Origin: Isoetes taiwanensis
Lineage: Eukaryota; Streptophyta; Lycopodiopsida; Isoetales; Isoetaceae
Reading direction: 5' to 3'
DNA: 64,000 bases
Assembly (NCBI GenBank): GCA_021234155.1
Contig: JAJEKV010000504.1
Coordinates: forward strand, 1 to 64,000
Shown: positions 13,180 to 26,039 of the stretch, in pieces
Layout: every line of letters begins with the position of its first letter
How positions within the stretch are numbered: position 1 is the stretch's first letter
Position numbers and translations under genes: made by a program
The notes under the pieces: generated by a model
The model's database searches: none
The model's input: the letters and a program-made list of their open reading frames with translations, nothing else
What the model was told of the DNA's origin: nothing

Positions 13180-14100
13180 TGTTGTTGATCGCCTAATGAG
13201 AATGAGATTAAAGCCACTCGATGCATCTTGCAAAGGAAAAGTCAGGGCCACGATGGCTTGCCCACGAGTTTTACTTGTGCTTTTGGGATGAAATTAAATA
13301 TGACTTCATTCACATGATTCATGGATTACGGCATAACAACCATTTACATCCGACCATGGGCAAAGTGCAGTCCTCTTGTGCCAAAGGTTGATAAACACGA
13401 GAATTTCGATGATTGGAGACCTATCTCCCTCACCAACACTTCTTATAAAGTGTGTGCTAAAATTATGGCAAATAGAATAAATGCCCATTTGCAAAAAAAT
13501 ATTTCTATAAACCCGGTCGACTTTTTTGCCAAAAGATTCATTGCGGACAACTATATTCTGCTATGGAAGGATTACCTTTGGGCTAAAATATCTAATCAAA
13601 AGTGTATCCTTCTAAAATTGGATTTCTCTAAGGCATTTGATTCTATTAGATGGGATTTTTTTAGAATTGGCTATCGCAGAAAATAGGTTTCCACGATAAG
13701 TTGATCCAATTAATTCTTGGTCTAAATTCGTGCTCAATCCTCTATTTTGATTAATGGCTCTCGGTAAGTTTTCCCCCGAAGAAAGGTGTGAGGCAAGGTT
13801 GTCCCTTAGCCCCTTACTTGTTTATTATTGCCGCTGATCGATTAACTTCGGGCCATTCTTCATCATCAAAATCTTGGTAAAGAGGTGCGGTCATGCCAAA
13901 TTCTGAGAATCAATTGACTATTCTTCAATATATGCAGATGACTCATTCTCCTTTTGCGCAAAATGATACCAAAAATATTGAGTTCTTTCTACAAGTTATT
14001 AATAATTTTAGTAAGGCCTCGGGGATCCATCCGAATCTGCTCAAATCTGTCATTATTATTGGTGCTCGAATTCACTCAACATTCATGGTATAAAGTGTGT
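13180..14100 (+). pseudogene. LINE ORF2 reverse transcriptase domain, broken
   Basis: Recognisable blocks are 'GHDGLP' with 'EFYLCFWDEIK' (about 13250-13300, mixed frames), 'DWRPISLTNTSYKV' and 'KIMANRI' (13410-13480), and 'LLKLDFSKAFDSIRWDFF' (about 13610-13665). The catalytic box 'YADD' sits at about 13931-13942 (tat gca gat gac) in a frame different from the flanking open stretch. These are RT palm-domain motifs of L1-like elements. At least two frameshifts and one stop at 13686 lie between them. Confidence 0.85.
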
Positions 14101-15154
14101 TTCTGAAAAATGAAACCACAAAACTTTTAAAGGATGCCTTTAGGTTTAGATATTAATATCAAGACTCTACGGCATCCTATTGTTGAAAAGATTAGGGAAA
14201 AAGCTAAATAATTATGGCGATTGTCTTTCTTTGGGAGAACTATTATTGCCTCCTACGTTATAGCCGGCTCCCATGTCTACTTCTCCTCGCCCTTATTGCT
14301 CCTAAATGCATTTATCAGCAAATCGAAAAGAATCATAAGGAATTTCATTTGGGGGAAAAGGCATCTTATAAAATGGAATTATGTTACGAGGAACAAATCT
14401 TCGAGGAGGTCACCTGCAAGAGTCTTATGCTCTGAGCTTATGCCTTGGGGGTAAATATATTGGGAAAGCCCTTCTCCAAAGAAATAATCACCTTTCTGAA
14501 ATTTTTACACTATTGGATCTCAAAGAGTGGAATTAAAGATCATCCCTCTATCGGTCATCAGCTCCCCTCACTCGCTTTCTATGATATTAAACTGCGGCAA
14601 ACACATCTCCTTTGATGAGAAAACTTTTAATGGCTTGGAACAAGGTCTCCAATGCCTTTATCTATATTGGAAATAATCGGGGCTCACCATGCTACAAGTA
14701 TCTTAAAGAATTCTAATCTATCCAAGAGGGACAATATTCCTTTGGCTTTAATTCATCCTAAGATTTATAGGAAATGGAAGTCCAATAATATCTGCAATTT
14801 GGGGGACCTCTGGGCCAATGGACATTGGATTTCATGGACTAGCCTTAAGGCCAAGATAAGAGGTTCTAGTACAAATAGGCTGATTCATAGACATATTATC
14901 AGTAAAGTGGCAAATATAAACCTAGATGCCTCTTCTTCTCCCGAAAATGATTGGTTATTAAATGGCAAAAATATTTTATAAAGTGTCAAGGTCTATGAGC
15001 ATCTTACCATGTCAAATCATCATCCAAAGCGGGCAATTCTTTGGAACATTTACGAGATAGAAGAGAAAGAAATTTGTTTAGAAATATATGGAACTCTATT
15101 GTGCCCCAAAAATCTCTTATTTCAATTGGTTAATTGCCAATAAGAGTGTTCTAA

Positions 15155-15631
15155 TCTTCGGGACATATGGGACACACGAATAATCAATCTCGGGCTTCCC
15201 CATTATGTCCCTTAGGTTGTGGCATTTCGGAATCCATGGAACATATTTTTATATGCCCCAAATTGCATAGTTTACGGACATGGTTTGAGGTGAATTTTAA
15301 TTTACAAAGGCCTGCCTCTATCCTGAACTTTATGATGAATAATAATCCTCTTCAAAATACTTTATGCTTCATAGCTTTGTGGAATATTTGGAAACACAGG
15401 AATAGAGTTCTACATGGTGGTCACAATCCAGCTAATATTTGGATTAAACTTCAAGTTATGTTTGATATTGAAATCACAGCTACAGCACATAGAAACAAAT
15501 ATGAGGATGCAAATTTTGATCACAATTGGTTGTCTTTAGGACAATATGCTGGGTATTTCAAATTATTTAAGCTTCACTGCCATGAAATCATTACATTAGG
15601 GAGGATTTACAAAAAAAAAGGTTCAAACTAA
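15155..15631 (+). pseudogene. LINE ORF2 C-terminal zf-RVT domain
   Basis: This open segment contains 'CPLGCGISESMEHIFICP', the zinc-binding zf-RVT signature (CxxC ... HxxxxC), followed by 'ALWNIWKHRNRVLHGG', the conserved WxIWKxRN block found next to it in plant LINE proteins. It is the intact tail of the otherwise broken ORF2. A further open stretch (15676-15942) probably represents 3' untranslated or tail sequence. Confidence 0.85.
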
Positions 15632-16080
15632 GTTGCCACGTAGGAAATATTGAGGGCCAATGGGATGCGCCTTATATGAAGGTGATTAGATACACTAAAA
15701 TTCTTTTGTCCACATGGCTAAATTATATTGGCGGGCATCTGCCCGGGCAACAAGTTGCTGCCCGCAGAAGCTTGTCGTTTGTAGATTCGTCTCGACTCAT
15801 TGTTTCTTGCCAATTACGTTTCTTGGTTCTCACAATTCCATTTAAGGTGGATCAAATTCATAGCTTTCATCATCGGGCGGTTTACACATTTATCTCTATG
15901 CCAAACCATGATGGTTTTTGTGCTAGACTTCAGGTAATTTGAATAAGGAGGGTCTTCCTTGTTTTAGTGATTTAAAGTAGGTGTGTGTTTTACTTTTTTT
16001 TTTTTTATTTCTGAAAATTTCCGAATGATTATGTGATTGTTTTTAACAAGTTTACTATTTTTCTTGCATAGATTTTAACG

Positions 16081-17819
16081 ATGGCATGGGAAGGAGATTT
16101 GGAATCAATTAAAGTCCCCTACGATATCGGAGATATTTTATCTATTAGAGTAGGTTCTTTGTGACATTAAGACCATCAACAAGAGGGCCACATCGTGTCG
16201 AAGGGCATGAGTGATCTAAAGACTCATTGGAAAGCAAGGGTTTACGCTTTGAATTTGGTAGAAAGCAATGTAGGTGTGAGAATTCAACATATTCTGGAGT
16301 CCCTCTGAGACATGGGAAATGAGATTATTGCCACAAGAAGAACTTTTCCAAAACTACAAGCAAATTGTAAGTGACTTGAAATTTTGCTTCTTTTCGTCCT
16401 ATAGCTATTTGTATCACGAAACTTTCTACCATCGATCCATTATTTATGTTGGCATAATACATCTTGAGAGTCTACCTATTCTTGTTAGAGCCTTCATTCT
16501 ATTCTTGTAAGATTCTTTGCACAGGATCATGCTAATATTCTATATGATGGCACAATTTTGAGGTTTTGATTTTGAAGTGCTAATGTCTTGTCAAAACCAT
16601 CTAAAGTTTAAATATGGAGCATATGGAAGTTCACTCTTGATTATTCACATTGACCACCATGCAATCACAAACAAGCTTTTGAAACTAGTAGAGGATGCCA
16701 AATAGTTTCGGATTAGTTTTGCTGGGAACTCCTTCAAAATACTCCATGTATTACCTCCGCTTGACAAATCGGTCGATTCGGGCCAATGTATACCCTGAAA
16801 AAGGAAAAAGATGACAAACATGAAAAAGGACTACTATGACAAAGATGTGAACCTTGAAACACTTGTAGTTCGTTATTCAAAGAATATAAGAACTTTGTAA
16901 TGAGTAGAAAGAGCTATATATGCATTTTCTGTTTGATTTTTTTCCATGTAGGGTTATGCTTATCGAAGAAGAAGACATCGTTTCACCGATAGTATAACCG
17001 GTATTTTCCATGCTTTTCATTGACGTTGGATCTATCTTATTTGCGAATGAGATGCCTATTCAACCGTGATCAATGGATATGGTTTTATAAGTTCCTTTAT
17101 CTCGGCCAAGGTCCAAGCGAATGGAAAGAAATCCCTCCCTTTGCAATGTGGCGCACATGGATCGGGCCCCATTGATAGTATGTCTTTGGCCGGGGCAAAG
17201 GAAGAAATTGATGGCAGAAATTGTATATGCTTTGAAGGAACGCTGAAGTTTATGTGAATACGACCAAGTTGTTTTTTACCCATCAACCTCTTTATTTCAA
17301 TGTTCAAAAGTTGTGCATCGGTTAAGAAGACATTGAAAATGTTTACTATCAAAGATGCTAATCAAGATTTTCTAGAATCCATGTTATTTAATGGATGGGA
17401 GGTTCGTGTTCATGATAAAGGGGGTCAAGATATTGAATGCAAGATAAAGACGAAGACCGTACATTTCAAATATTGTCTTAGAAGGCAAATTTTATACACG
17501 ACTTTCAAATATAGGAGGTATAGACATGTGTTTTGCAGATTGCAAGTGGGATTGGGGTTCCACTTGAACAAGATGATGACGATGGGGAGCCATTTGAAAT
17601 TTTGAGAATTCCTTTCCATAAGAATGGCCACTTTTTAAAGATATGGTTGTGGAAAGTGAATGGACCTTATTTGATATCCGTCGGCTTTTAGAAGCAGAGA
17701 TGGCATTAAATTACTTCAAGTTCTTCCTTAATGGAGAGAAGATAGGTCGAAGAAGAGAGGATGAAATCAAAGCAAAAGATTGCATGCCTCCCAAATCGAT
17801 CTCTATCCATGAGGAGTAA
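16081..17819 (+). pseudogene. Unrecognised gene remnant with exon-like segments
   Basis: Several coding-like pieces follow each other on the plus strand. An ATG at 16081 opens 27 codons ending in TGA at 16162 (MAWEGDLESIKVPYDIGDIL...). Further pieces lie at about 17085-17256 and 17300-17500. A consensus-like splice acceptor 'ttttgcag' at 17531-17538 precedes 17539-17691, which reads 'IASGIGVPLEQDDDDGEPF' and later 'WLWKVNGPYLISVGF'. After a shift the frame continues 'MALNYFKFFLNGEKIGRRR' and ends at a stop at 17817-17819. The polar composition and motif spacing look coding. I do not recognise the family; it could be a decayed host gene or an element-borne gene. Confidence 0.35.
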
Positions 17820-18500
17820 CTGTTGTAAAAACATTGTAATTGCATTTTGAATATTAAGAACTATTTTGGTCATGAATGGCTTCCTGCTTCTCTAAATGCT
17901 AGTGCATATTAATTGTATTCTTAAAAAAATGATGTCAATGTCATAGTACTATTTGCTTCAAAATGGCGCAGACATTTTATAGAAAGTAAGTGCAATGGAT
18001 ACTAACATCACGATGCCTCAGTTTTCAGAATCTACAGTGTTTGTATCATATACGCAGCTTGCAGATATTGCATCATAAATTTATTATAGATTCAGCATGA
18101 AATATTGCCATGATGTAAGGTAATCTCTGGCTTTATGCCTTTTTAACTTAGATTTATCTTCTCCATGTTATTTATTCCTCAATAGGATCTTACTGTGGCA
18201 GCAATACTGAGTTCTTCTAACACTAGGCTATGCTGCAGTTATTCTGCAAATATGATGCATGAACCATGGTTGCTATGTCTATTTGTCTTGCTAAGTGTCA
18301 GTCGTTCTGGCCAGTCTGCCTTCTAAAAATCAGTGAGATGATAAGGCTTGCAAATGGAAAAGGAAGTTCAGATTTATAGCAGTAAGTCGAGTATAATGTA
18401 TGAATACAGAAGAAGCTCGTCATTTTTATTTATTGGGACTTCTTTATTAATTGGATATACATGACGAAGTGGTCAAAGTTTACTTTTTTTTTTCAAGTTC
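17820..18500. other. No gene recognised
   Basis: AT-rich sequence with stops in all frames; no motifs or terminal repeats were identified. Confidence 0.4.
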
Positions 18501-18586
18501 TCTAATTGTTAAATTGTTTCCTAGGAATGCTGGATAAAAGCTACTGTTCTATGCAAAAAAACAGGAGTCTGGCAGTTTTGTTGGGG
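18501..18586 (+). repeat. Left arm of a long-range inverted repeat
   Basis: The arm runs from 'tctaattgttaaattg' through 'aggaatgctggata', 'gctactgtt' and 'gcaaaaaaacaggagt' to 'tggcagttttgttgggg'. Its reverse complement is at 23488-23573 with only a few mismatches. The arms enclose about 4.9 kb holding a transposase-like pseudogene. Confidence 0.8.
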
Positions 18587-18894
18587 CTTTAGGTTGCTTT
18601 ACCTTGCTTCCTTGTCTTTGGGTTCTTAGATTAGTTGTAGATCGTCACAGTAAAAACATTGATAGCGGCATTTAAACTTAGACAATATCTAACTGGTGGA
18701 TCTAGATGCCATATCACGTATACGACTTTGCAATAGAAAAGGGGCAGAAACTATACCTTTTTCCTTGTGCATCCACGCTTGATGGCTTCAGCACTGATAT
18801 GAAGAGCATTGCATTGGAGACTATGACGTTGGATTTAAGACTATTGCATTTTCTTCTATTCATTTCTGCCAAAAAGTGCATTAAGTTACAAGCT

Positions 18895-19040
18895 AAACTA
18901 GGTACATATTGAAGACAACATTTATTGATGATAGGATAGTTTTAATTGCCATTGCAGGCCTAAAAGTCAATGGCTAACTAGGTAAGTACTTGGGGATAAC
19001 ATTTATTGATGATGTGATAGTTCTAGTTGCTATTGCAGGC
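18895..19040. repeat. Direct duplication, about 80 bp period
   Basis: 'aacatttattgatgat' followed by 'gatagtt', 'agttgctattgcaggc' or a close variant appears at about 18918-18960 and 18989-19041, each preceded by 'aactaggta'. It is a short local tandem duplication inside the inverted-repeat-bounded segment. Confidence 0.65.
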
Positions 19041-20663
19041 ATACGTTAGTGGAGAATAAAAATAGGAATGGTAATGATGAGGACAATTGGAACAATAAAA
19101 AGCAACCCATAATTTAATAACTTGGAACAATTAACTTGCATGCTTCTGTTGACCATAACTTTAACAGTTCATATTTATGTTTTGCTTCTATATTTGTTGG
19201 TAATCCGTGTATATGTGCAATTTGTTAACCATTTTGTGGACTGTAGTTAGTGAATGGGTCAACAGATACCTCCAATTGATAGAACATGAAGCATAACCTC
19301 CATTGGAGTTTGATAGAACAAAAATCTATTAATATTGATCCATGAAAGTACTGATCCATATAACCATGAAACAAAACTTCCTGCAATATTTTTTTTCCAT
19401 GAGATACACAACTCCCTTATGCTTGATATTTCATTATATTTTAAAAGCAGAATAGAGTCCAAAGGAAGCCACGTATGCTTAGATACGCTAAAGTACTTAG
19501 ATATAGGCAAACGTGCCAAGGACTGTAACTATGAAATGTGGAGAATGGAAATGTTGCTTGTGCAATATATCTATAGAATAAAGTGAATGACTCCCTTGTT
19601 GGCATTTATATGATTGCATCCACTTTGTGGCATGCCACAATAACTGCAACGTGCAACCTGCCCCAATGAAAGTCAACTTTTTTTTGCCAAGCTTTATGGG
19701 TGTCCACTAAGTTGAACCTTTTATAAATGAAAATGATTTTGTGCCCAAGCTTGCACAGCCCCCAACGAATTGAACATGTGACTATTTAACTTAAATCAAC
19801 CTTTTGCCTGTTATAAATCATATCTGTCATTAATCAAATCATGAAATTGCCAAAGCGTCAGTAAACCATTTCTGTTTGCCTTTGTGTGCATGACATTGTA
19901 CACATACATAATAGCAAATATAGGAAACCACCCCATACACATAAAACAACACAATGCAACTCTAAAGCAATCCAACCTTCAATTATGCCATGAATTTTCT
20001 CAGCCATATATAATAAGCACATCTTGATCCACAATGAAATTAGAAGCTAAACACTGCGCACATTTTTACAGCCTGGATTCATACACAGATTAAAGAATTA
20101 GATTGCTTTGCAAATGTGGAAAATGATCAACATATCATACTAAATAAAAAGGACAAACTGGGACAACATAACCAAGAGACAACAGAAAGAATTGTAGCTA
20201 AGCAAAATCATTGAGATGAATTTGAACATTTCATCTGAAGATTGTTGCAGATGGAAAAATGACAAATATAGACCACTTGTTCTGTCATTATACAGTTTTT
20301 TCATAAGACTCAACATCATACGTCTTGGGATCTTTTTCTTCTGTAGGTCTTACTTCGCAATCTGCTCTAGATCTTCCACAATGATGAAGAATGATATTTA
20401 AAACCCTGCAGACATGTCATGATGTAAGGTGCAGTAGATACATCAAATATAATACATATACATTGTACTAGTTACCTTGACAATAATAGCATCACATTAG
20501 CATACAGGAAGCTTGAATTCTAAGTATGTGGACTGCCGATTGATGAGGTTTCAACAGCCTAGAAGAAGAAGAGTAAAATGGTTATATGTATATTGCAAAG
20601 AAACTAAATGCACTATGTTAACGCTTAAAAAATTATTCTCATATACCTCTACCAAAGTAGATA

Positions 20664-23200
20664 TTAATTGTGCCGCTTGTGAGACTTTCTTGCTCTCACT
20701 TGCTTCCGAATCAAAGACTTTAATGGTAGTGATCCTTCCATTCGTGCTAAAACCCTACGATAAAACCATTGACACATTTGTTCAAGTGGATTAGATTGGT
20801 ATTTTCCGCCTCCATGCTGGGTGAACTTGAAGTATGCATGCTTGGCCTGTTTGTGTGACTTCTCCATTCCTTGAGTATTCCATACTCCTAGACTTCCATA
20901 TTCTTTTGCAAACCAAGGACCATGAGCGTACAAAATATGAACATAATGCGCCACTTCATTTTCTCCCCATGCATCTACAAATGCCTTTTGTGAATAATGT
21001 GGCGCCTCTTTGAACTTCTCAAAGATCCCTTCCCCATATGGACTCTTGATCATTAGTTGGAGAACTGGGTATAATGACCGCCATGCCTTTAATTTCTTGA
21101 CACGCATTTGACCACGACTAGTCCCGATATATCTTCGCTTCAATCAAATCCTTATAGTACTCCCATTTTCCATTTGTCTTTGATTCAAACTTGGAAGAAA
21201 CTTCCTTGCTTTGACACCTCCCATGGAGGGTTTTGTTGGCACATTTCCTCCTCTTTTTTCATCTTTAGAATTTTATAGTGCCTTCCATGGAGACCAACTT
21301 CGGACAACACATTCTCAATGTTCTTCATACTTTCTTCACTAGCATATTTTGGCAACTTGTTCCATGCAAACAAAATACTCATATATACCATTTTATCTAT
21401 TATTCTAAGAAATGCATGAAGTGTGCAAAAGTGCACCCTGCTCAAGGGAATGTTGAATATTGGCTCCAATGAAGAATCTTTCTCCTCCCTCGCATGGTAC
21501 GCTATCTTGGTTACATGAAAGAGTACTCTTATTAGCAGATTCAACACTTTTTACACGATCTTTTGGTTCCTTCATCCTATGCATACAATATATGCAAGCA
21601 TGTATGGTCTTTCCTCCACCATGTTTCATCTTGTACATGCATTTTATGGTTTTGAGATCCATTGCCATATGCCACTCCACCTCATAGGATCCATAGGATG
21701 GAACAAGCAACTTTCGCCATTATTATGGGATGCAATAAGTGATGGAATAGATGAATGGTCAAATACCCATTTCAAAGATACCATGACTCTCCTTATCAAC
21801 CCGGAATATACCCAACCACCATATGTCATCTTTCGATTGCACGTAAAAATTTTTCTTTTCATCAAAGACTTGGTTTAAGAGCCCTGCTCATCAATAATGT
21901 CAATGAGACCCGCTCATACTTTTCCCCTCGGCCAATAGTTGCATCTCATCAAGCTTAATGACCACAACAAGCTTTCCATCACATTCCTCCATATTCATAT
22001 CATAATACTTGACCATCAACTGGAGCACTCTTTTTCGCATTAAACCAAAGAATTATTTTTCTCATTCAAGGTGAACTTGTCACTAACTTTCTTCTTGGAT
22101 CGTGAACTTTTATTTGTCTCTAACTCGGCCCAAATTAATGCAAGCATCAATGTGAGTCATCTCGCCCAAAAGCTTTTGTGACCTTTTCATTTCTTGCATT
22201 CCTACACATCCACACCTTTGATACTCGTGGAAGAGGCAACTTTGTCACACCAACTCCCGCAAAACTTCCTTGCAAAGACCACGCACAATGCATGATAAGC
22301 TCTCCACTGATCCCAAAGACTATCACATACATCTTGGACAAATTGTGGCTTTGTTGCTTCCTTAGTTCATCTAATACAATATTTATTAGCGCACTCTTCA
22401 ATGACTTTGAGCCCGGCAAGTTCATCAACTTCAAAATATCTTCTTTGGTGGCGAGTCTCTTAAGAACAAAAGCCATTTTATCTCATGAGTCTTCTTGCTT
22501 TCTTTATCTGGATCAATGAGCTCCTTTATTGCTTTTATTCTTCTCTTTGTTCCCCCACCTCCAGGTGCAAGTACACACATAGGTTTCATGCTCCTTTTTC
22601 TCTCTCTAGCTCCCATCGGAGTACGCTTCAAACGTTTCAATCTTCCCTCCAAGGCATCTCTCCACGCCAACCTTTTCGCTCTTAAACCTATTGACATGAT
22701 ATCAGACCTCATCTGGTTTATGACACATGCATTTTTCCTTGTATCAATCCTTAGCTGGTCATTTTCTTTCCTTAGTTTCTCAAAATGTGTTTGCATCATA
22801 TGCAAAGAACATTGCATCCGAGTGTTTGTTGTTGCCAATGCATTGGTATAATAATCCGCAAAGAATAGTCGAGTAGCTTAAGTGTTGACAAGTACCCAAG
22901 CAAGCCATTTTGACCCAATGATGTAAATTTAATCAAACCTGACGCGGAGTTGAAGTCTGGATGGAGCTGAGTAAAGGGGTCTACTGGGTACAATGCACCT
23001 TTTGTCCACAGATCGATGTGCCTTGCTCCTTAGCCCTCAAAGCTTCATCATCAAAACTCTTATTTTCGTTCCTTTTTCCCCGAGAGGCGAGACAACTTTG
23101 TGGCACCTCGATTTCAAAATTGCCCAAGCCCTTCATCATGTACTTGGTTAGGCGCAATAAAAAGTATGAGATTAGATATGCAAATGACAAACAATAACAA
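20664..23200 (-). pseudogene. Transposase-like gene, frame-broken (family not named)
   Basis: Reading right to left, the pieces are: a basic, coiled-coil-like segment (22838-22431, with 'KLRKENDQLRIDTRKN'); a segment with 'KSLKSALINIVLDELRKQ' (about 22430-22350); 'KLLVPSYGSYEVEWHMAMDL' with 'MKHGGGKTIHACIYCMHR' (21710-21560), a CxxC pair; 'FCTLHAFLRIIDKMVYM' (about 21450-21380); and a 159-codon tail (21143-20664) with 'NEVAHYVHILYAHGPWF' and 'GMEKSHKQAKHAYF'. The combination of a D/metal-type CxxC region, an LHxxLRIxD block and a C-terminal His/Glu-rich block resembles large uncharacterised transposase-like proteins of cnidarians and fungi, from memory. Frameshifts and stops separate all pieces. 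Flanking inverted repeats support a mobile origin. Confidence 0.55.
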
Positions 23201-23487
23201 AGTACCAGAATCGTAGAACAAGCTATGTAACCTGCAACATATTGAGAATTATCATGTTCAAACATCTTGGGAAATGCAAATTGAAGTCAAATCTCTAAAT
23301 GGTGAGCTGGAATAAGCAGGTTTTTGTAAGGCTCAAAAGAATTACAGTGGACATACTGCTGGAAGATCTCCGAAGCTCAAATTAAAGAACTAAATGATTT
23401 GAAATACCATCTTGCTTGAGGTTTGTAACTAGGATCTTGATGTTTCTAAGGCTCAAATGTGATCTTCAGATCTAGCTTTGTATTATA

Positions 23488-23573
23488 CCCCAACAAAACT
23501 GCCAAACTCCTGTTTTTTTGCACATAACAGTAGCTCTTATCCAGCATTCCTAAGCAGCAATTTAACAATTAGA
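23488..23573 (-). repeat. Right arm of a long-range inverted repeat
   Basis: This is the reverse complement of 18501-18586, including 'ccccaacaaaactgcca', 'actcctgtttttttgc' and 'tatccagcattcct'. The match breaks down sharply on both sides, so the arm is about 86 bp. Confidence 0.8.
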
Positions 23574-23759
23574 TTGCAACATACGATGACCTCAAGCTAT
23601 CATTAGCTTTACAAAATTATGCTCGATCCAATATAGGCTTTAGTTGTATTATAGCAATCATCCTAGTCACATTCAGCTCTTGCCTTGTGGCATATCGTAG
23701 AGTAGAGTGTGTAAGAGTGCATATCCCCAAGTTTCTCTTTATGGGCGGGTTGATGCATT

Positions 23760-24660
23760 TCTTGTTCTTCATTTAGGTTTATAAACCGCATAGATCTCAA
23801 CCCCTTCATTACTATCATTGCCCATCACAAATTCATGCATCTCCTTATCTAGATTAATTGCATCGTCTAGCTTACCGAGAGATTGCATAGATGTTTGCCA
23901 TAAGTGCATAAGGAGGAGCCTCTTTCTCGATTCAATGAAATAGCTCAAAAAACATCTCGACCCTAAGCCTCAGATCTCCATAAATTTTACATGCACTAAG
24001 CAAAGTTGTTAATGCCTCCTTAGTTGGAGGGCATGGCATCAGTTTAAGCAACGCCTCTCGACTTGTGGGGCAGTACGGCGACCCAGACCAAAAAGGTCAA
24101 TCAAGCAAGTATAATGCTCTGTTGTAGCCGCAATACCATATTTTGCCATTGCATTAGAATACATGCAACCCTTGAGCACCAGACCAGCGTGACTGCATGC
24201 ACTAAGGAGACAAGTGAATGTAATGGCATCAGGTCTTATACCATGTTGTTGCATCTTGACCTTTATCAATGGCCCCTGTACTTGTACAACATTTCAAGAT
24301 GCATGTGAATGTGACAAGATCACGGAAGCATGTCCCTCGTTGCATCTGTTCAAAACATTGGAGTGCCTCCCCGGTCATGTCCAAGAAATAATATCGTATT
24401 GGCAGTTCATCAAAAGCCTTTTGCGTTTCCGCAAGCAACCCACATTTAGCATACATGTCCACCAAAGCGCTTCCAATAAGAAGGTCCATGCAATCGACCG
24501 TATTTCATGACCTTTGTCAATTGCTCCTAGAATGCCACAAGATTTTAATAGACAAGCTAATGTAACAAGATTCGGAGTTATGCCCTCTAGTTGCATTTGA
24601 TCAAAACATTTCAACATGTTGCTTGTCTAAACTATCCATTTGAAATGGAGATACCTGTCT
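23760..24660 (-). pseudogene. PLS-class pentatricopeptide repeat (PPR) gene, E/E+ type, broken
   Basis: On the minus strand, successive frames read 'NLVTLACLLKSCGILGAIDK' (about 24570-24510), 'GSALVDMYAKCGLLAETQKA' (about 24470-24410), 'DLVTFTCILKCC' with 'GAIDKGQ' (about 24330-24260), then 'DAITFTCLLSACSHAGLV' and 'YGIAATTEHYTCLIDLFG' (24250-24080). The E-motif-like 'LLSACKIYGDLRL' lies near 24000, and an E+ style 'EIHEFVMGN' near 23830. This is the repeat order P-L-S ending in E/E+ of plant organelle RNA-editing factors. At least three frame shifts plus missing repeats make it a pseudogene. Confidence 0.85.
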
Positions 24661-26039
24661 CAATACAAGCTCAGATTTTACAAATGACAAATGGAATTTG
24701 GATGCATTGAAATTGGACCACACTCTCAGATTTGACTTCTTGTTTTTCTCCTGTCGAATGTCTTCAACAGTGAATTGCATCAGGTAATGCTAATAATGCA
24801 TCTTCAGCAGTAAATCACATCAAATAATTCTAATGATGCATATTGTGGCCCCGATATGGTGGCAAAACATACTGTGACATAGTTAATTCTACTGGCACAT
24901 CACCCGCAATTGAAAATTGCAAATTGATACATGACAGACCTTTTTATGCACACTACTACAAATGGACAACTTAATAACCACATGGTATAAGGGGTTTGAA
25001 CCCTTCTATTATATAGCTTCCTTTGCATCCAAGTTATAGAACATCTACATACTCAACTAATTATTCTTTCTTCACTCAACCAGTGGATAATCATTCCTTG
25101 TATATCACCACAAAAATAGAAAAAACAAAAGTACTTACAAGTACAGCTTCATCAATTACATTGGTGATTGTTTCGCTCATATTTAATAGATTCGATAAAA
25201 GACAATCAAATCAGGAACTACATTGTTCAAATCCAAACTATTCTTATAGATCCGAGAAGCTGAATCCCAGATTTAAGATCTGGATATCTAGCAGTTAGAC
25301 TTGCTAATTCTTGAGTTCTTTGTTGCCAGTGTAATGGAATTTATAGGCAGAAATCAAGGAGACTAATCCCTCTTATATTTTGAATTTTGAGCAAGATGCA
25401 CAGGAGAAAATTCATGCCACGAATTTAGAGAGTTAAGATCATGCAGATGTATTTTTGCTGCACATACATGATTCTTCTAGAAGGTTATTTAAATAATAAC
25501 TAGAATGTAAAAGCTACTTTCAAAGAATTACTTGAGCATATATTAGCTATTAGAAACATTTGTAAGGATGCAAATATGATTCAATGCAATAGAATTAGAA
25601 TTCAAAATGCTGACCATTATTTGAAGAGTACAGATAAAGCATGCCAATGGATGAAGAAACGAATCTCAGAACTTCCATTAGAAAATTTTAGAGGCATCCA
25701 TTTCGACTTGAAATGGCAAAGAATTGCATTCAAAATCCAAAGAGTTGCATTTGGTGCCAAAACCTTCTAAAATTCAAATTTGAAAAAAACGTGGCGCCGG
25801 TTTATACGAACCTAGATAATGATGTTTTCTTTCTGAACATTCTTCTAATCCACTGCAAGATCCACAAATCCATCTCCAAATCCCTCTGGTTTGTCTCGTA
25901 GTCGACTAACGACAAAATTAGGGCAGAAGCCCTATTTCGTCGGGCAGCCCCCTTTTTTTTGAATAACTTGCCACGTTGGCATCTTTAAGGAGGGCTATTT
26001 TTTTTTATTTCTCTCCCTAATGCTAACTCGAATCTGTTT
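24661..26039. other. No gene recognised; small duplication
   Basis: No coding motif was found. Around 24770-24845 two diverged copies of 'agtgaattgcatca' / 'taatgctaataatgcat' type sequence sit side by side (about 50 bp period). Near 25930-26010 a G/C-flanked poly-T stretch follows 'agggcagaagccct', a short perfect hairpin. Confidence 0.4.

Larger units (their letters stand above)
9700..15960 (+). mobile_element. Degenerate L1-type LINE (non-LTR retrotransposon)
   Basis: Reading the plus strand in all three frames recovers, in order, a gag-like ORF1 with a zinc-knuckle segment, an endonuclease start 'MKITSWNLRG', reverse-transcriptase blocks 'DWRPISL', 'LDFSKAFD' and 'YADD', and a C-terminal zf-RVT domain. 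This is the standard order of plant L1 elements. The length of about 6 kb is close to full size. Many frameshifts and stops separate the blocks, so no active protein can be made. No clear poly-A tail or target-site duplication was found at the 3' side. Confidence 0.9.

Noticed and set aside
20664-22838. RAG1/Transib relationship of the transposase-like pseudogene ('TLHAFLRIIDK' resembles a Transib phrase)
   Set aside because: Only one short phrase is similar; surrounding blocks and the C-terminus do not fit Transib, and similar LHxxLRIxD wording occurs in other uncharacterised families.
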